Below are positions 1 to 14,390 of a DNA stretch of 64,000 nucleotides, in pieces. The translations under genes were made by a program, and so were the position numbers. Each line of letters starts with the position of its first letter. The stretch's first letter is position 1. The DNA is from Salvelinus alpinus (taxonomy: Eukaryota; Chordata; Actinopteri; Salmoniformes; Salmonidae): positions 2,738,152 through 2,802,151 of the forward strand of contig NC_092089.1 in NCBI RefSeq assembly GCF_045679555.1, given 5' to 3'. The notes beneath the pieces are model-generated. The model saw only the letters and a list, made by a program, of their open reading frames with translations. It had not been told where the DNA came from and did not search any database.

Positions 1-1180
1 CTTTTATTTATCGATATGTATGCACTTCATACGCCTTCCACTAGATGTCAACAGGCAGTGGAAGGTGGAATGGGGTGTCTAGCTTGATCTGAGGCCGAAC
101 AAGAGCTTTTGGAGTGACAGGTCGGGTATTTTCTTTGTCTTCGACGGCGCGCGAGGGACCTCAACATTGTCTTCTGAAAAGCGTTCGGTATACACGGCGA
201 ATATCTCCGGCTCTGATTTTATTTGATACATATGATAATAACATCATAAAGTAGTTTTTTTCAACTGAGTTTTATCAGTCTATTCAACGTTTATTGGGAC
301 TTTTGGAGTTGTCCGTTCTTTGCGCCAAGAGAGGATGGGAATGTTAGCAACCTTGGCTAGCATTGTGGCGCGAATTCGACAGAAGAAATGGACATTCTAA
401 AACCAAACAACGATTTATTCTGGAAATAGGACTACTTGTACAACATTCTGATGGAAGCTCAGCAAAAGTAAGACAACATTTATGATGTTATTTCGTATTT
501 CTGTGTAATATGTTGATGCCTATTCTCCGCCGTGTTGGTGAGCGCTGTCTCACAATAACAACACAATAACAACAGTATGTTGTGGTAAAGTTATTTTTAA
601 AAATCTAACACAGCGGTTGCATTAAGAACCAGTGTATCTTTCATTTGCTGTACACCATGTATTTTTCATAAATGTTTTATGATGAGTATTTATGTATTTC
701 ACGTTGCTCTCTGTAATTATTCTGGCTGCTTTGGTGCTATTTTTGATGGTGGCTGCAATGTAAAACTATGATTTATACCTCAAATATGCACATTTTCGAA
801 CAAAACATAAATGTATTGTATAACATGTTATAAGACTGTCATCTGATGAAGTTGTTTCTTGGTTAGTGACTAATTTTATCTCTATTTTGTCGGTTTTGTG
901 AAAGCTACCTATGCGGTGAAAACATGGTGAAAATATGCGGTTGTGTGTTTGGCTATTGTGGTTAGCTAATAGAAATACATATTGTGTTTTCGCTGTAAAA
1001 CATTTTAAAAATCGGAAATGATGGCTGGATTCACAAGATGTTTATCTTTCATTTGCTGTATTGGACTTGTGATTTCATGAAAATTATATTATATGATATC
1101 CCTGTCCCGTTAGGCTAGGCTATGCTAGTCAGCTTTTTTGATGATGAGGATCCCGGATCCGGGAGGGTGATGAAGTATTA
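1..1180. repeat. AT-rich gene-free stretch, probably dispersed repeat
   Basis: No reading frame of note. The stretch is AT-rich. The string tatctttcatttgctgta occurs twice (near 635 and near 1042), and a palindromic ggatcccggatccggga-like motif lies near 1150. From general knowledge of salmonid genomes this looks like part of a dispersed repeat, but no terminal repeats or target duplications were identified, so the class is open. Confidence 0.35.
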
Positions 1181-1619
1181 ATGTTCTTCCAATCAAATGA
1201 GACACTTTTAAACTTCTCATATTAACCTGGATGAAGCAACATCTCAGGTTAATTCAAGTTTAATACCCAGATAGCCTACCCAGGTAGGATTAATCATTGG
1301 CATTGATTAATTAATTCAATTTGCTTTTGTAAATTCATTCACGTCCAACTTCCACATTACTGGTACGGTGCTGATGGTTCGTCAACATCTATAAATAGAT
1401 TAAACTTGTCTTTGCAGCTTCCAATGAATTCCAAACCCAAACTTTGAAAAAATTATTAGGAACATTTTTCCTAAATTTCTTTCTAATAATGTGCAAGCTA
1501 TCAAAGGAGATGGTCACCACTCCTCCGCTAATTAGTGAACCTCCACCCATAAAAGGATTGATCTCTGACCTCAGCAGCGATACCAACCCTAATTATGCAA
1601 TTAGCGAAAAAACTGCTTT

Positions 1620-3342
1620 GTGATGGTGCTCTCCACTTTAGCACGTATGTATCGCCATCAAAGGTTGGCATCGGTCCAATACCACAGTGCACAGCTGAAG
1701 CACGTGCAAGACATGGCTAACATGAGGGCACAGGTGGAGAGAATTGAGCAACTTTTGACAAAAGCAGGAAATGAAAACATTCTGCTAGTCGAGGAACTGC
1801 GTTTGAAATCTGAACAATTAAAAGTAATTGCAAATACTCATGACGATGAACGAGCACAAACTCTTCAACAAACTCTTCGTCTGCAGGAACAACTCGATTT
1901 AGCCAAAACTAAATACGATGTAGTCCACTCCAAACTAGATAAATCTGTTGAGTTATCTACAAACAGGAGCGAGCAATTTGATAACATGCAGGCAGTTTTG
2001 TTGAACGTTACTCAAGGTGACAATGTTCTACTCCAAATTCTGCAGACCGAAGACGATCAGTTGATGAACACAATGACTAAGTTGGATGACAAATCAGCAG
2101 AGCTCATTGAAGTCGCTGACCAAATGAATGTTGAGAGAACTCGGGTGATGAAGATGGAAATATTGATTTCCAAGCAAGCGGAAGAAATATCATCACTGAA
2201 TCTCTCGCTCCATACTCAGGACCTCTATCTGCAAACCATGACAGATACGTTTGAGACCGAAAGGAGCAAGTGACACTCACGTGTCCAAAATCAGTACTCT
2301 AATCTCTCAAGTGGACTCTGCAATGCAGCAGAATACCACCCGTAGGTACCATCTGGAGGAAGTCCAGAATGGTCACGCTCTACAGCGTGACTATCCATCC
2401 AAGCAACCGGAGTCCGGTACTCAAAGGAGTGAAGACGATAGGTTTCAGACATTGCCTCCATCAAGTGTCCCTCAGTCTTCTCCTGTTGGCCATTTGGCCC
2501 TGAGTAATATGGCGCCTCTTCGCCAACAAAGCCAAAGCTTGGCTTCTCCTCTTGGCCTTTCGGCCCCATTTTCCCCACAGGATGAAGCCAACGCCTGCTT
2601 GACGCGGAATACCTTGACAAACTCGTGAAGAATTTCCCCACCTTTGACCCCGTTCCAGGTCAGCCAAACGATACTGAGACGTTCCTAGCTGACAGAGGAC
2701 GCGTTGGGTGGCTACCTGAATGCTACGGGTTCTGACAGGGTTTACCTGTTGAAGCGAACGTCAAATAGACACGTGACAAGGTTCATTCGCCCACAACAGC
2801 AACACGTGCTAAATGACTGCGGTAAACTTGCCACAGCTTTGAAATTAGAATTCAGTGGTTCTGCGACTCGCAAACACGATAGCTCACTGGCTAACACGGT
2901 CAAACAAGCTCGGAACGAACATCCACAAGCTTACTATCATAGGCTTCGTTCAGCTTACTATGGCCTACTCACTGAAACAGGAATGGAAGACCTGTTACCA
3001 TTTAAACAAATGTTTCTGTCGAACATGTATCCCACCTTCATTACCTACTTGGGCCCTGCAGCCCACGTTGGCTTGCCTATCTTACTACTCAGAGAGCTTG
3101 CAAGCACAGCTTTTGAGGCATCAAAAGCTCGCAACGCTAAGAGCCCTGACCACTCGGTTTTGAAGTTTGACCAGGAGCACTCACTCCAGTTGGAGGGTGC
3201 ATTATCAGGTATTGGAGCATTGAGAGATGACGCACAACAACGGTTTCTACCACGAAACCACGAATCCAATAACCACCGCGGTCGAAATAACTGTAAAGTA
3301 TTTCGCCATCAAAACGACTACCGCTACAATCGACCTGTTTGA
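1620..3342 (+). pseudogene. Gag-like protein of an LTR retroelement, broken
   Basis: Three consecutive open stretches (1620-2273, about 2260-2628, and 2704-3342) read as one protein. The first is a long heptad-rich coiled coil (residues about 20-217). The second is a Ser/Pro/Gln-rich linker. The third, with text such as [16 protein letters not shown] and [15 protein letters not shown], resembles the capsid region of fish LTR-retroelement Gag proteins. The frame breaks near 2690, where one base seems to be missing just before the third segment, so the protein cannot be made as it stands. A basic Asn/Arg-rich tail (about 3250-3340) could be the nucleic-acid-binding end, but no CCHC knuckle is visible. 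The remnant runs on to about 3530, where antisense Ty3/gypsy sequence begins. A TATA-like tataaatag lies near 1390. The assignment to a retroelement is fairly safe; the exact clade is not. Confidence 0.55.
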
Positions 3343-3535
3343 TACGTTCCTGCACCCAACCCACACAAAGTGTCAGAGCACAAAGGTAACAAAGGGTTGA
3401 AGGATGATCAAAACGTAGACCAATGTTCTCCAGAAGTTCCACTACGTGAAGAACTAAAGCGAGAAACATTTGAGAAAAGGGTAAAAGATAAGTCACAAGG
3501 ACTAGACGGGGAATTACCGGACACCAGGTCCGCAG

Positions 3536-4440
3536 GAATTAACAGACTTGGGGGTGGGCCAATCCGCTACCGCCCCTACCTTCCTGGAGTCCATTTGGAC
3601 TCGACCGGGTTCCACTACAAATCCCAGGAATTGTACTCGGGAGGAATGGAATTCACATTTTTCCGGCTTAACGTACAAATGGCTGTCTAGGAGGCGTTTG
3701 AGAACTTGTCTGACATGCTTAGTGTGTTCTTGAAGGGAGCTCGAAAAGATGAGGATGTCATCCAAGTAAACGAACACGAAGATGTTAAGCATATCCCTAA
3801 GCACATCGTTTATGAGCGCTTGGAACACAGCCGGGGCGTTGGTCAGGCCGAAGGGCATCACCAAGTATTCGTAGTGACCAGTAGGCGTGTTGAAAGCGGT
3901 CTTCCACTCGTCACCGGGTCTGATCCGCACAAGATGGTATGCGTTCCGTAGGTCAAGCTTAGTGAAGACAACTGCTTCCTGGAGCAGCTCAAATGCTGTG
4001 GCCATAAGTGGTAGCGGGTAGCGGTTACGGACGGTTATGGCATTGAGTCCCTGGTAGTCGATGCAAGGACATAATCCACCGTCTTTTTTGGCCACAAAGA
4101 AAAACCCTGCTCCCGCCGGCGAGGTGGACAGACGCATGAGGCCTGCTGCCAGAGCGTCCTTGATGTAGGTATCCATAGCAGCTCGTTCGGGAGGAGATAG
4201 GGAAAAGATCCGACCCCTGGGGGGGCAGGTGCCCGGAAACAGGTCGATGGGGCAATCGTAAGGTCTATGGGGTGGTAGCATAGTGGCCCTCTGTTTGTTA
4301 AATACCGGTTTGAGGTCATGGTAACACTCGGGAACTCGGGACAGGTCGATGGATTCTAGAGACTCGGGAGGAGAACTCGGGGAACTCGGGAAGATACAAG
4401 TGGCTTGGCACGTAGGACCCCACTGCTTGACAGTGCCCAC
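3536..4440 (-). pseudogene. Ty3/gypsy reverse transcriptase domain, truncated
   Basis: This encodes the RNA-dependent DNA polymerase of a Ty3/gypsy element, which copies element RNA into DNA. Clear motifs appear in order: [12 protein letters not shown] near the start, [44 protein letters not shown] (first catalytic Asp), [16 protein letters not shown], the YLDDIL box (catalytic Asp pair), and FLGFVV. The protein leaves the family consensus after TPKSV and ends a few codons later, so the thumb/RNase H part is lost. Relative to gag-pro it lies downstream with a stop between the frames. Probably inactive. Confidence 0.85.
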
Positions 4441-4473
4441 AGACCAGTCGATGTGAAGGTTATGGCTGTGAAG

Positions 4474-5346
4474 CTAGGGGTAGCCAAGGACGAGAGGGAA
4501 CTCGGAACAGGGGATCAGATGAAAGTTCATCACTTCCTGGTGTTGGGAAACTGAAAGTCGCAAGGGGGTAGTGACACGAGTGACAAGTCCAGATCCCAGA
4601 GGGCTTCCATCCAATGTAGTAACCCTCATGGGGTCCCTTAGAGGTTCAGAGGGAACGCCATTCTCCTTCGCCCAGATACCATCCATGAAGTTTCCTGCAG
4701 CTCCAGAGTCTACCAAGGCTTGAAGGGGAAGCTCGTGGTTGTCCCAGGAAAGGGTGACTGGAATGAGCAGACGGGAGTTGGATGGATGGGAGGAGGTTAT
4801 GTTTCCCGTTACAGGCCTCCCAGGCCTGCACGGGACAGTGCGTTTCCCTGGAGCCCTGGACACGTGGAGTGGAAATGGAACCGGTTTGCCGCAATATAGA
4901 CAGCATCGCTCCCTCATCCGGCGGTCTCTCTCAGCCTGGGAGATGCGTCCAATCTGCATAGGTTCCGGTGGAGCCAGCGAGGATAAAGGTGGGGACTCGG
5001 AGCTGGGACCGATAGGATCTAGGGTGAGAGGTCTACGGTTGAGTTCTCTCTCTCTCAGACGCTGGTCTATGCGCGTGGCCAACTTGATCAGGGACTCGAG
5101 GTTGTCCGGTGGTTCCCGACTGGCCAGTTCATCTTGGATGGTGTCGGAAAGACCCTTCAGAAAGCACACTTTGAGCGCCTCGTCGTTCCAGCCACTCGCT
5201 GCTGCCACCGTGCGGAACTGGATGGCATAGTCCGTCACGCTGCGCCGACCTTGGCGAAGAGTCAGGACCGCTGGTAGGACCTTGAAACACTCGCTTGAAT
5301 TCCTCAGCAAAGGCAGAGTAGCTGGCACAGCAGGGACTTTGGGCAT
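4474..5346 (-). pseudogene. Ty3/gypsy Gag C-terminus plus aspartic protease
   Basis: The N-terminal 100 residues resemble the retrotransposon Gag domain (text such as VTDYAIQFRTVAAASGW and FLKGLSDTIQDELA). It continues with a half zinc knuckle (CCLYCGKP) whose second half is missing, and then a retropepsin-like protease with the active-site motif VDSGAAGNFMD. The Gag part continues upstream in another frame (about 5490-5347, with ALAWATAVWDAQ), so a frameshift separates the two pieces. The knuckle damage and the frameshift indicate a dead copy. Confidence 0.75.
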
Positions 5347-5489
5347 CCCACACAGCAGTAGCCCAGGCTAGGGCTTTTTCCGACAGCATGGTGATGATAT
5401 ATGTAATCTTGGACCGGTCGGTGGGAAACGACGAGGGATGCAGCTCGAAGGAGAGGGAACATTGGGTGAAAAAACCTTTTTGGTCACTA

Positions 5490-5995
5490 GATGCCCCCAT
5501 TGGGCTTTTTTGACCCTTTTGTTTTCCCTTATTTCCAGTTATTATTTTCACCTGTGCCTCGTTTCCCTTGTATGTATTTAAACCCTTAGTTTTCCTCAGT
5601 TCTTTGCTCTGTGTTTGAATGTTAGCACCCAGCCCCAGCCATGCTGTGAACTTTTGTTACTCCAGTTGGATTCTCTTGAGGTACTCTGTTTTTGTTCTCA
5701 TTTATTTATTTTTTGATTTTTCTTTTGAGGTTTTTTCCCTGCTGTACTTACCACTTTTGTGGATTTACCATGTGACTTGGAGGATATACCTTTTTTCTCT
5801 TGGAATTACTTTTGACGTTGTGGATTTATATTTTTGCCTGAAGTACTTTCCTTTTTACTTTATTAAAACACCGTCTCAAGTACTGCTGTGTCTGCCTCAT
5901 CTTCTGGGTTCTGCCGACTATTAGTGGCTCATTTAGCTAAGTGACTGTTTCTCTCACCGGAGACCCGAGTCCGTAACCAGGTCCTGACAGACATA
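5490..5995. repeat. LTR-like sequence
   Basis: Non-coding, T-rich. It contains a TATA-like tatttaaa (about 5575) and an attaaa poly(A)-type signal (about 5862) in + orientation, and ends ...cctgaca, the CA expected at an LTR end. It adjoins the 5' end of the antisense gypsy Gag. It could be that element's LTR in inverted orientation or an LTR of another element; both ends are not defined. Confidence 0.35.
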
Positions 5996-6378
5996 ACAAA
6001 AACTTGAGGGGCTTTAACACCAGGTTTACATCCTTTACGTGGTGTAGAAAATATCAAGGATGAAGAGAATGTTTTTGTGATGACAGGATTGTGATTTTAG
6101 TTCTCTAATGAGATCATAGTAATTAGGATACTTTGCCTCGTAACTAGCCACGCAACAAGGAAGCACAGAGAGTGTGTCAGCATGATGAAAGCTCACCCCT
6201 TTATAAAAATGTTTTTTAAAGGGGTGGATCAGCTTAATATTGCAGAAAGATTGTTGCTTCCATCAATGTAATTGTCTGCATCATTTCCAATCCCCCATAT
6301 ATTTTTTGGGGTAAATATATATAACCATATACATACACATATGCATACATATACACATAATGTACCTATATAGACATA

Positions 6379-7982
<1,604 letters not shown>

Positions 7983-8585
7983 TATATACTTCTTTTTAGA
8001 ATATACCTTTATTATTCCCGCAAACCCTACCACCCTTCCCCCAATTGGAGTAAACTAATAAACAATAACACTTTGGCTTCTACCTTCAGTTTATACATCT
8101 TATACACATTTTGCAGACAATATATTTTACAATAGTTATATTTTGTTTGTTTTTAGTCCTTCCTCTATTTCTGATGTCCATCCAATTTGATTTCTATTTG
8201 TAACTGCTATTTCACAAAATTCCCGGACCTATATACATTTTACATTGGTTATCTTGTTGTTAGTCCCATCCTTCAGCTCCATTCAACCCCTCCCATCTAT
8301 CTCTCAACACCATCCATTTTGTATTTCTATTTGGCATATATTTTTCAACTGTGCAGTGATGCTTGACAAAAGTACTGAACCTTTCTATTCTCATAGCTTC
8401 TACAGATTGTAAATTTAAAAAAATGTTTTTTTGCTAAAATAATTATAATATTATTGATTGATTGACTATCGCTTTTCAAATCACCCAGTATTGCTATCTG
8501 CAGCGTTAGTTCTAGGCAAATGTTGCAATTCTTCAGCCATTCCTGGACCTGTGACCAAAAACGAGACAATACCAAAATAAATGAT

Positions 8586-9648
8586 CTAATGACTCTGTGT
8601 CCTCACAGCAAAATCTGCAGAGCTGGGAAGATTGTATCCCCCATATATATATAACATTCTATTGGTTGCAAGAATTTTGTATAGAAATTTAAATTGAAAA
8701 ATGTGAAGTTTTGAATCCGCCGTTGTTTTGCGTATCAATTCATAAACCATGTGCCATGGAATGGGTACATCGAAAATCTCTTCCCAACTATTTTGCCATT
8801 TATATGGCACAGCTGTCAGTTTTTTGGTCCTTAAATGAAATTGGTATATGTTTTTATTTATCACACTTTTCTTTAACCATTTATGTTCTTTAATACAGGG
8901 CCGACATACAAGTTCCTTACTTTTTTCCCCTTCTACTTGCCTCTTCCATTTTTGTGGTAATGCTGCAATTAGTTGATGGTAATTTTGGGTAGAGCAGACA
9001 TTTCCATATGTCTGTGTTAGCTGCATGTGGGACATAACTCCACCAGTCCTATTTATGATATCATTCACTAAAATTATACCTTTTTAAACATTTCTTCGAA
9101 AAATATGTTTTTTTATCAATTAGTATATTTGAGTTTAACCACAATATTTGTTGTATTATTTGTTCTGTCTTTTCAGGTGGATTAAATTGAAATTGCAACC
9201 AACTTCTAAGGCTTGTTTAAGAAATAAAGATATTTTGGAGATTATTTCCTTTTCAAACAACCGAAAGTGAGCAGGTGTAGTCTGAATAAAGGGAAAAAGG
9301 CCATTCTTGAACATAGGATGAGACATTCCTACCAATTTACTAGAGAACCAGTTTGGATTTAAGTGTAACTTTTGTATGACTGATGCCTTTAGTGAGAGGC
9401 TTAATGCTTTAATATTTAATAATTTCTGCCCTCCGAATTCATATTCGTTATTTAAATAGGCCCTTTTAATTTTGTCTGGCTTGCCATTCCAAATAAAATT
9501 GAATATTTTTTTGTTCATATAATTTAAAAAGCAGGTCACTAGGTGTACACAAAACCATAAGCAAATAGGTAAACTGTGATATGACTAAAGAGTTAATCAG
9601 GGTGATTTTTCCACAAATAGACAGGTATTTTCCTTTCCATGGTAGCAA
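8586..9648 (-). pseudogene. L1-like ORF2, C-terminal part
   Basis: Three overlapping frames (9648-9466, 9539-9156 and 9068-8586) carry the end of the ORF2 polyprotein after the polymerase core. The text includes WKGKYLSICGKITLINSLVISQ, typical of L1 thumb regions, and [14 protein letters not shown]. The final stretch is nearly the same as the second half of the chimeric frame at 44224-44736, which retains a Cys-rich end lost here by frameshift. Between 9650 and 10400 the catalytic RT core is present only as a frame-broken remnant. Confidence 0.7.
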
Positions 9649-10401
9649 GATCTTATCTATTTTTTGCTAACTTTCTATAAAAATGTATTGGAGTGAGATC
9701 ATTCCTCTCTTTTGGGATTTGTATACCGAGTATGTCTAAATCTCTGTCAGACCATTTAATTGGTAAACTGCACGGTAATGTAAAATTTGCATTTTTTTGT
9801 GATCCAATACGTAATATCATAATTTGGTTTTAATCCAGAGAGGATAGCAAAGGTATCTAGATCCTCTGAGGCCGTGGAGAGATTCTAATTGTGGTTTTAA
9901 AAGAAAACATGAATCATCAACGTACAATGACACCTTAGTTTTTAAGCCACGGATTTCTAATCCCTTAATATTATTGTTTGATCTAATTTTAACAGCTCAC
10001 ATTTCGATGGCAATAATAAATTGAAATGCCGATAGTGGACAATCTTGTTTTACTCCTCTCGATAGTAAATAATGGCTACATCTCAGAAAGTTTAAAACTA
10101 TTTTACACCTAGGGTTACTATACATAACTTTAACACATTTTATAAGAGATTCTCCAAAATTGAAATATTCTAGACATTTATATATAAACTTCAGGCATAC
10201 TTTATCAAAAGCCTTTTCAAAATCAGCTATGAAAACCAGGCCTGGTGTCCCGGATATTTCATGGTATTCTATTGTTTCCAGTACTTTGTAAAAAACCTGT
10301 CTGATTAGGATGAATAATATCTGATGATACTTTTGTAATCCTATGTGCCAAGCATTTTGCTAGGATTTTTGCATCACAACACTGAAGTGTATGTATTTTT
10401 T

Positions 10402-11340
10402 TTAATGGACTGGATCTTTATATATACCACTTGGGTCCTGTTTCAATAATAACGATATCAGACCTTCTTGTTGCGTGTCTGATAATCTACCATTTATATA
10501 GGAGTGGTTAAAACATGCTAATAATAGTCCTCTGAGTATATCAAAAAAAGTTTTGTATACTTCCACTGGTATGCCATCCAGCCCTGGAGTTTTCCCAGCC
10601 CTAAAGGCTTTAATTGCATCAAGAAGTTCCTCCTCCGTAATTTGGCCTTCACATGAGTCTTTCTGTACAGATGTTAATTTTACATTATTATTAGGGAAAA
10701 AATCCATACAATTAGTTTCAGTTAGTTGAGATGGAGGAGACTGAAACGAAAACATATTCTTAAAGTACTTTACTTTCGCTATATAACTTGAATCATGCGT
10801 GACTCCATCATTTGTAACAAGTTTCAATACATTTTGTTTTGTAGCTTTTCTATATTGAAGATTGAAAAAGAATTTGGTGCATTTTTCCACATATTCCATC
10901 CAGTTCGCTTTATTTTTATAATATATTACACTGGATCTTTCTTGAATAAGTTCCTCCATGTCTTTTTGTTTTTCCTCTAACTTATTCTGTGCCTCTATGG
11001 TACAGTTTTTATTGCTATCTAACTGTACTGTTAGTCCTTCCCTTTCCTTTGTTAATATGGACTCTTTTGATCTAAATTGCTTTTGTTTTATAGATGAGTA
11101 CTGAATTGCATGGCCTCTAAAGGCACACTTAAAAGTGTCCCATACAATACGGGGATCTGCTGTACCTATGTTATGTCTGAAAAAGTCAGTTATAAAATCT
11201 TCTGTCCTAGTTCTAAACAATTTATCATCTAGTAGGCTTTGATTAAATTTCCAATATCCTCGCCCACGTGGAAATTCGGTAAGAGTAGTATATATGCCAA
11301 TTATGTGATGATCCGACCGCATTCTGTCCCCTATCAACAC
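10402..11340 (-). pseudogene. L1-like ORF2, linker and start of reverse transcriptase
   Basis: The frame begins with the end of the endonuclease (SDHHIIGI, the conserved SDH motif), then a Lys/Glu-rich linker, and reaches the RT fingers with AGKTPGLDGIPVEVYKTF, the well-known K-x-PGxDGIP motif of L1-type RTs. It stops before the catalytic FADD-type box. Position and orientation fit the endonuclease frame immediately upstream. Confidence 0.8.
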
Positions 11341-11343
11341 ATT

Positions 11344-11960
11344 TTAAACTTTTGGTGCCAGAGAGAATGGTATAAGAAAGTAGTCAAGACGACTAGCTTG
11401 ATTAAGCCTCCGCCATGTATATCTCACTAGGTCAGGGTATTTAAGTCTCCATATAGCCACTAACTCCAATATATCCATGACATTCATGATTTCTTTAAGT
11501 GCCCGAGGGTGATAGTTTATAGTGTGATTTCCTTTCCGGTCCATAGAGGTATTTAAGACCGTATTAAAATCTCCCACCATAATAATAGAGTCTAGTGTTG
11601 CTTGTAGAGTTGATAAATTCTTATATATATTTTCAAAGAAGCTTGGATCATCATTATTTGGACCGTATAGGTTAATAATCCATGTATGTTTATTGTCCAA
11701 TAACATATTTAAAATAATCCATCTACCTTGATGATCTGTTTGGACAATTTGCACATTTGGATCAAAATTACTGTTAATTAAAACCATCACCCCTTTTGAA
11801 CTTCTTTGCCCATGGGAGAAATATATTTCGCCCCCCCAGTCCTTTTTCCACAAAACTTCATCTAAAATTGTTGAATGAGTTTCCTGCAAACAATAGATAT
11901 TATAATCCTTCTCTTTTAGCCAGGCAAATACTGATCGTCTGCTAAGCCATCTGCTAAGCC
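11344..11960 (-). pseudogene. L1-like ORF2 apurinic-type endonuclease domain
   Basis: This domain nicks target DNA during LINE insertion. Visible motifs are CLQETHS-like text at the start (QETHS, metal-binding Glu), INLYGPNNDD, VGDFNTVLN (catalytic DFN) and YTWRR..SRLDYFLI. The extreme N-terminus (about 11990-11890) is readable only with a frameshift next to a small tandem duplication (gctaagccatct repeated near 11940-11960). Confidence 0.82.
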
Positions 11961-12499
11961 ATTACAGTTGTAACTGGCTATACTTATTTCACCTATTACC
12001 ATAATGAGACACAACTTTCAATTCTATTTATCAAAATATATGTTTGTAAATGTACCATTAAAAAGTAACATGATGATTGAGTGTCTATATAGCTGTACCA
12101 TGATATTTGCATTGCTAATAAGTAAAACTCCAATTGGTCCCCACTTTTCCACCCGCTAAAAGCCCTCCTCATGCCAAGTTGGGTTGTCATCCCAATGCCC
12201 GGAAGACCACCCCCGACCCCCGTATCCTATAGCCCTGAAAAGACTGGGATCCATCCTTTTAAAAGAGCACACAGTGCCATTTACAGAACAGAAGTAGATC
12301 AACCGCCAAATGCATTTCCATCGCCCTCACCTCGATTTGCATTATATATAGCAAAATCCTGTTTCTTAATTTCCATAATTAGCTATTCATATTTGTAGTG
12401 ATGTAGGCAATTTATGCAAAGGATTTTACCTCTCACCAGTCTCACCATTACCAAAATTACATTATTGCAAGCAATTATTATATTAACAAACAATTATTG

Positions 12500-14060
12500 T
12501 GAATCATCCTATATTGTCCCTATTGTCCCTTAGTTTTTATCAAAGATTCTCTGTAATTAGTATTACGTGATCAAACTGATTAATCATGTAACTGTAATTA
12601 ACTAGGAAGTCGGGGCACCAAGGAAAATATTCAGATTACAAAGTTATAATTTTCCAATATAACCTTTCAGATATTTTCATATCTGATCAATAGTCTTCTT
12701 AATTAATGAATTATTTACTTTACCTCACGTTAGTCTCATTCCAAACGTCGTAAACTGTTGGTTATCTGCACGAACCCAGTCTTCACTATGAGTCATCCAT
12801 ACATCAATTGTCTTAAATAATTTATTTATTACTAACTAAGTAATTCACAGAAATGCATAAACAAACAAACAAAGTAAATATGGTTACAAGAAATTATAGG
12901 AGAATGTGCCCTAGTGGGCTAAACCGGCATGGCGGCTTGTTAGACAAAAGAGGGAGAGGGGGTCGACTGAATGTCTTCAGTCGACCCCCTCTCCCTCTTT
13001 TGTCTAACAAGCCGCCATGCCGGTTTAGCCCACTAGGGCTATCAACCCACAGTTGATAATTATAACAATTGAAATGCTAATCCTTTGCATATGAATGCTC
13101 ACTCATTCGGGAACAATTGCAATCAATATATATATTTACGCTCAGTGTATCGTCTTGATCGCTGTTGAAAAGTTAGTTTCCGTTGGAGAGTTTCCGTCCT
13201 CTCACTCTCTCTCTGTCGTAGGTAGTTCAGAGTGACATTCATTCGTGTTGTTGTAGAATGGATGTTTCGGCGGTTGTCGTTCTTCGCGTTCAATGATACC
13301 GAATTCCTAGCTGCAGACTAGTAATTAATATCAAAGACTTGTTCTTATTCTGTCGGTATCGATAGTCTAAGAGTTTAACCACGTGGTATGGTTAAAAGAT
13401 TCAGCAGTCTGGTCTCAAACCTTGGCCCTCTCGTTATCGAGGTAAGCTGGTCTCAAACCTTGGCCCTCTCGTTATCGAGGTAAGCTGGTCTACTGAGAAT
13501 TTCTCAAAGTTGGGTTTTATTCGGAATTGCAGAAAAGGGGCTGTCGCAGAATGCCTGACCCTAACTGGGCTTATGGGCGGTCCTCTGATTTAGTTCAACT
13601 CATGAGGGAATTGGAGTTTCCTTCATTAAACAGTCCAAAATCGCATTACACAATTTTACAAACAGTATCATACTCACTCATTCATCTTATACAACAATTA
13701 GATGTAAACCTCATATCTGAGTCTATTATATAAGCAGCGTTATGGCAATGTGGCTGCACCGTCTCCCATGAGCTTCCCCAAGTTGTAACAAACGGACCAG
13801 TTCGTAGCTGGATTCTTCACCGATCTTTTATACCTTCTCCGGAACGTAAATGTTGTTCGGACCTCAAGTTCTGTGAGGTGGAAGAAATTCCTTTGTTTTC
13901 TATGAAAGCTCACTCTGTCTCCTCATGCACACAGTATAGAGACAATCTCTTCCAGGAATGTACGACCTCTCTGACCACAGCAGCCTAGTTGTAGGGGGCA
14001 GGGAGCGGCAGGGAGAGGGGGATGGGGCTTGCTGTACCCAAAAAGGCCAACGTCATGACA
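12500..14060 (-). mobile_element. LTR-like repeat family, copy 1 (antisense)
   Basis: In reverse complement this matches the copy at 28793-30270 over most of its length (for example the segment around 13300-13410 against 29450-29530) and the copy at 39283-40700. Its right edge ends aacgtcatgaca. The left edge is uncertain. The family has TG...CA ends and no visible coding sequence, so it may be a solo LTR. The copy lies between ORF1 and ORF2 of the antisense L1. A 38-bp segment is duplicated in tandem at about 13412-13487. Confidence 0.55.
12908..13039. repeat. Perfect 64-bp inverted repeat with 4-base loop
   Basis: Bases 12908-12971 are the exact reverse complement of 12976-13039, separated by tgtc. 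The left arm is the sequence native to this LTR-like family (it appears once, as a single arm, at about 29830-29880 in copy 2). The right arm is therefore an inverted duplication. In RNA or single-stranded DNA it would form a 64-bp hairpin. An open frame across it (12853-13056) is a by-product. Confidence 0.95.
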
Positions 14061-14390
14061 TCCCTAACATCTTTACTCCTTCGCAACAGTTGTGGGATAC
14101 GCACATACACACTCAACCCTTTCCCCCCACACAACCATAGGCTCACATTCTCAACAGTTGCACCATCCCAGAGCCCAACTCAAGAAAGGTCTCGATTTAC
14201 GAATGCATATACAGTTGCAGCTGTATGAGAAGGCCTGCAAGACTGTACAAAAAAAATGGGCAGAAATTGAGAGATTTTATTAAGCATTGTCACGTCCTAG
14301 ATGATGGAGGTCAAATGTACACCTATTCCCTGACACACCCACAACACGGTCCCCGTATTGACCATATTCCCAAGCATCTTGTCACGACTT

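Larger units (their letters stand above)
3536..5490 (-). mobile_element. Ty3/gypsy retrotransposon fragment, antisense
   Basis: Gag, protease and reverse transcriptase follow one another on the minus strand from about 5490 down to about 3536. The normal RT sequence stops shortly after a WPTPKSV motif, so RNase H, integrase and the 3' LTR are absent. The 5' end lacks the start of Gag. The piece abuts Gag-like sequence of a different retroelement at about 3530, so it is either inserted there or joined by a rearrangement. Confidence 0.8.

Noticed and set aside
4739-5230. 163-codon plus-strand frame
   Set aside because: Antisense shadow of the gypsy gag-protease region, which has clear protein motifs on the other strand.
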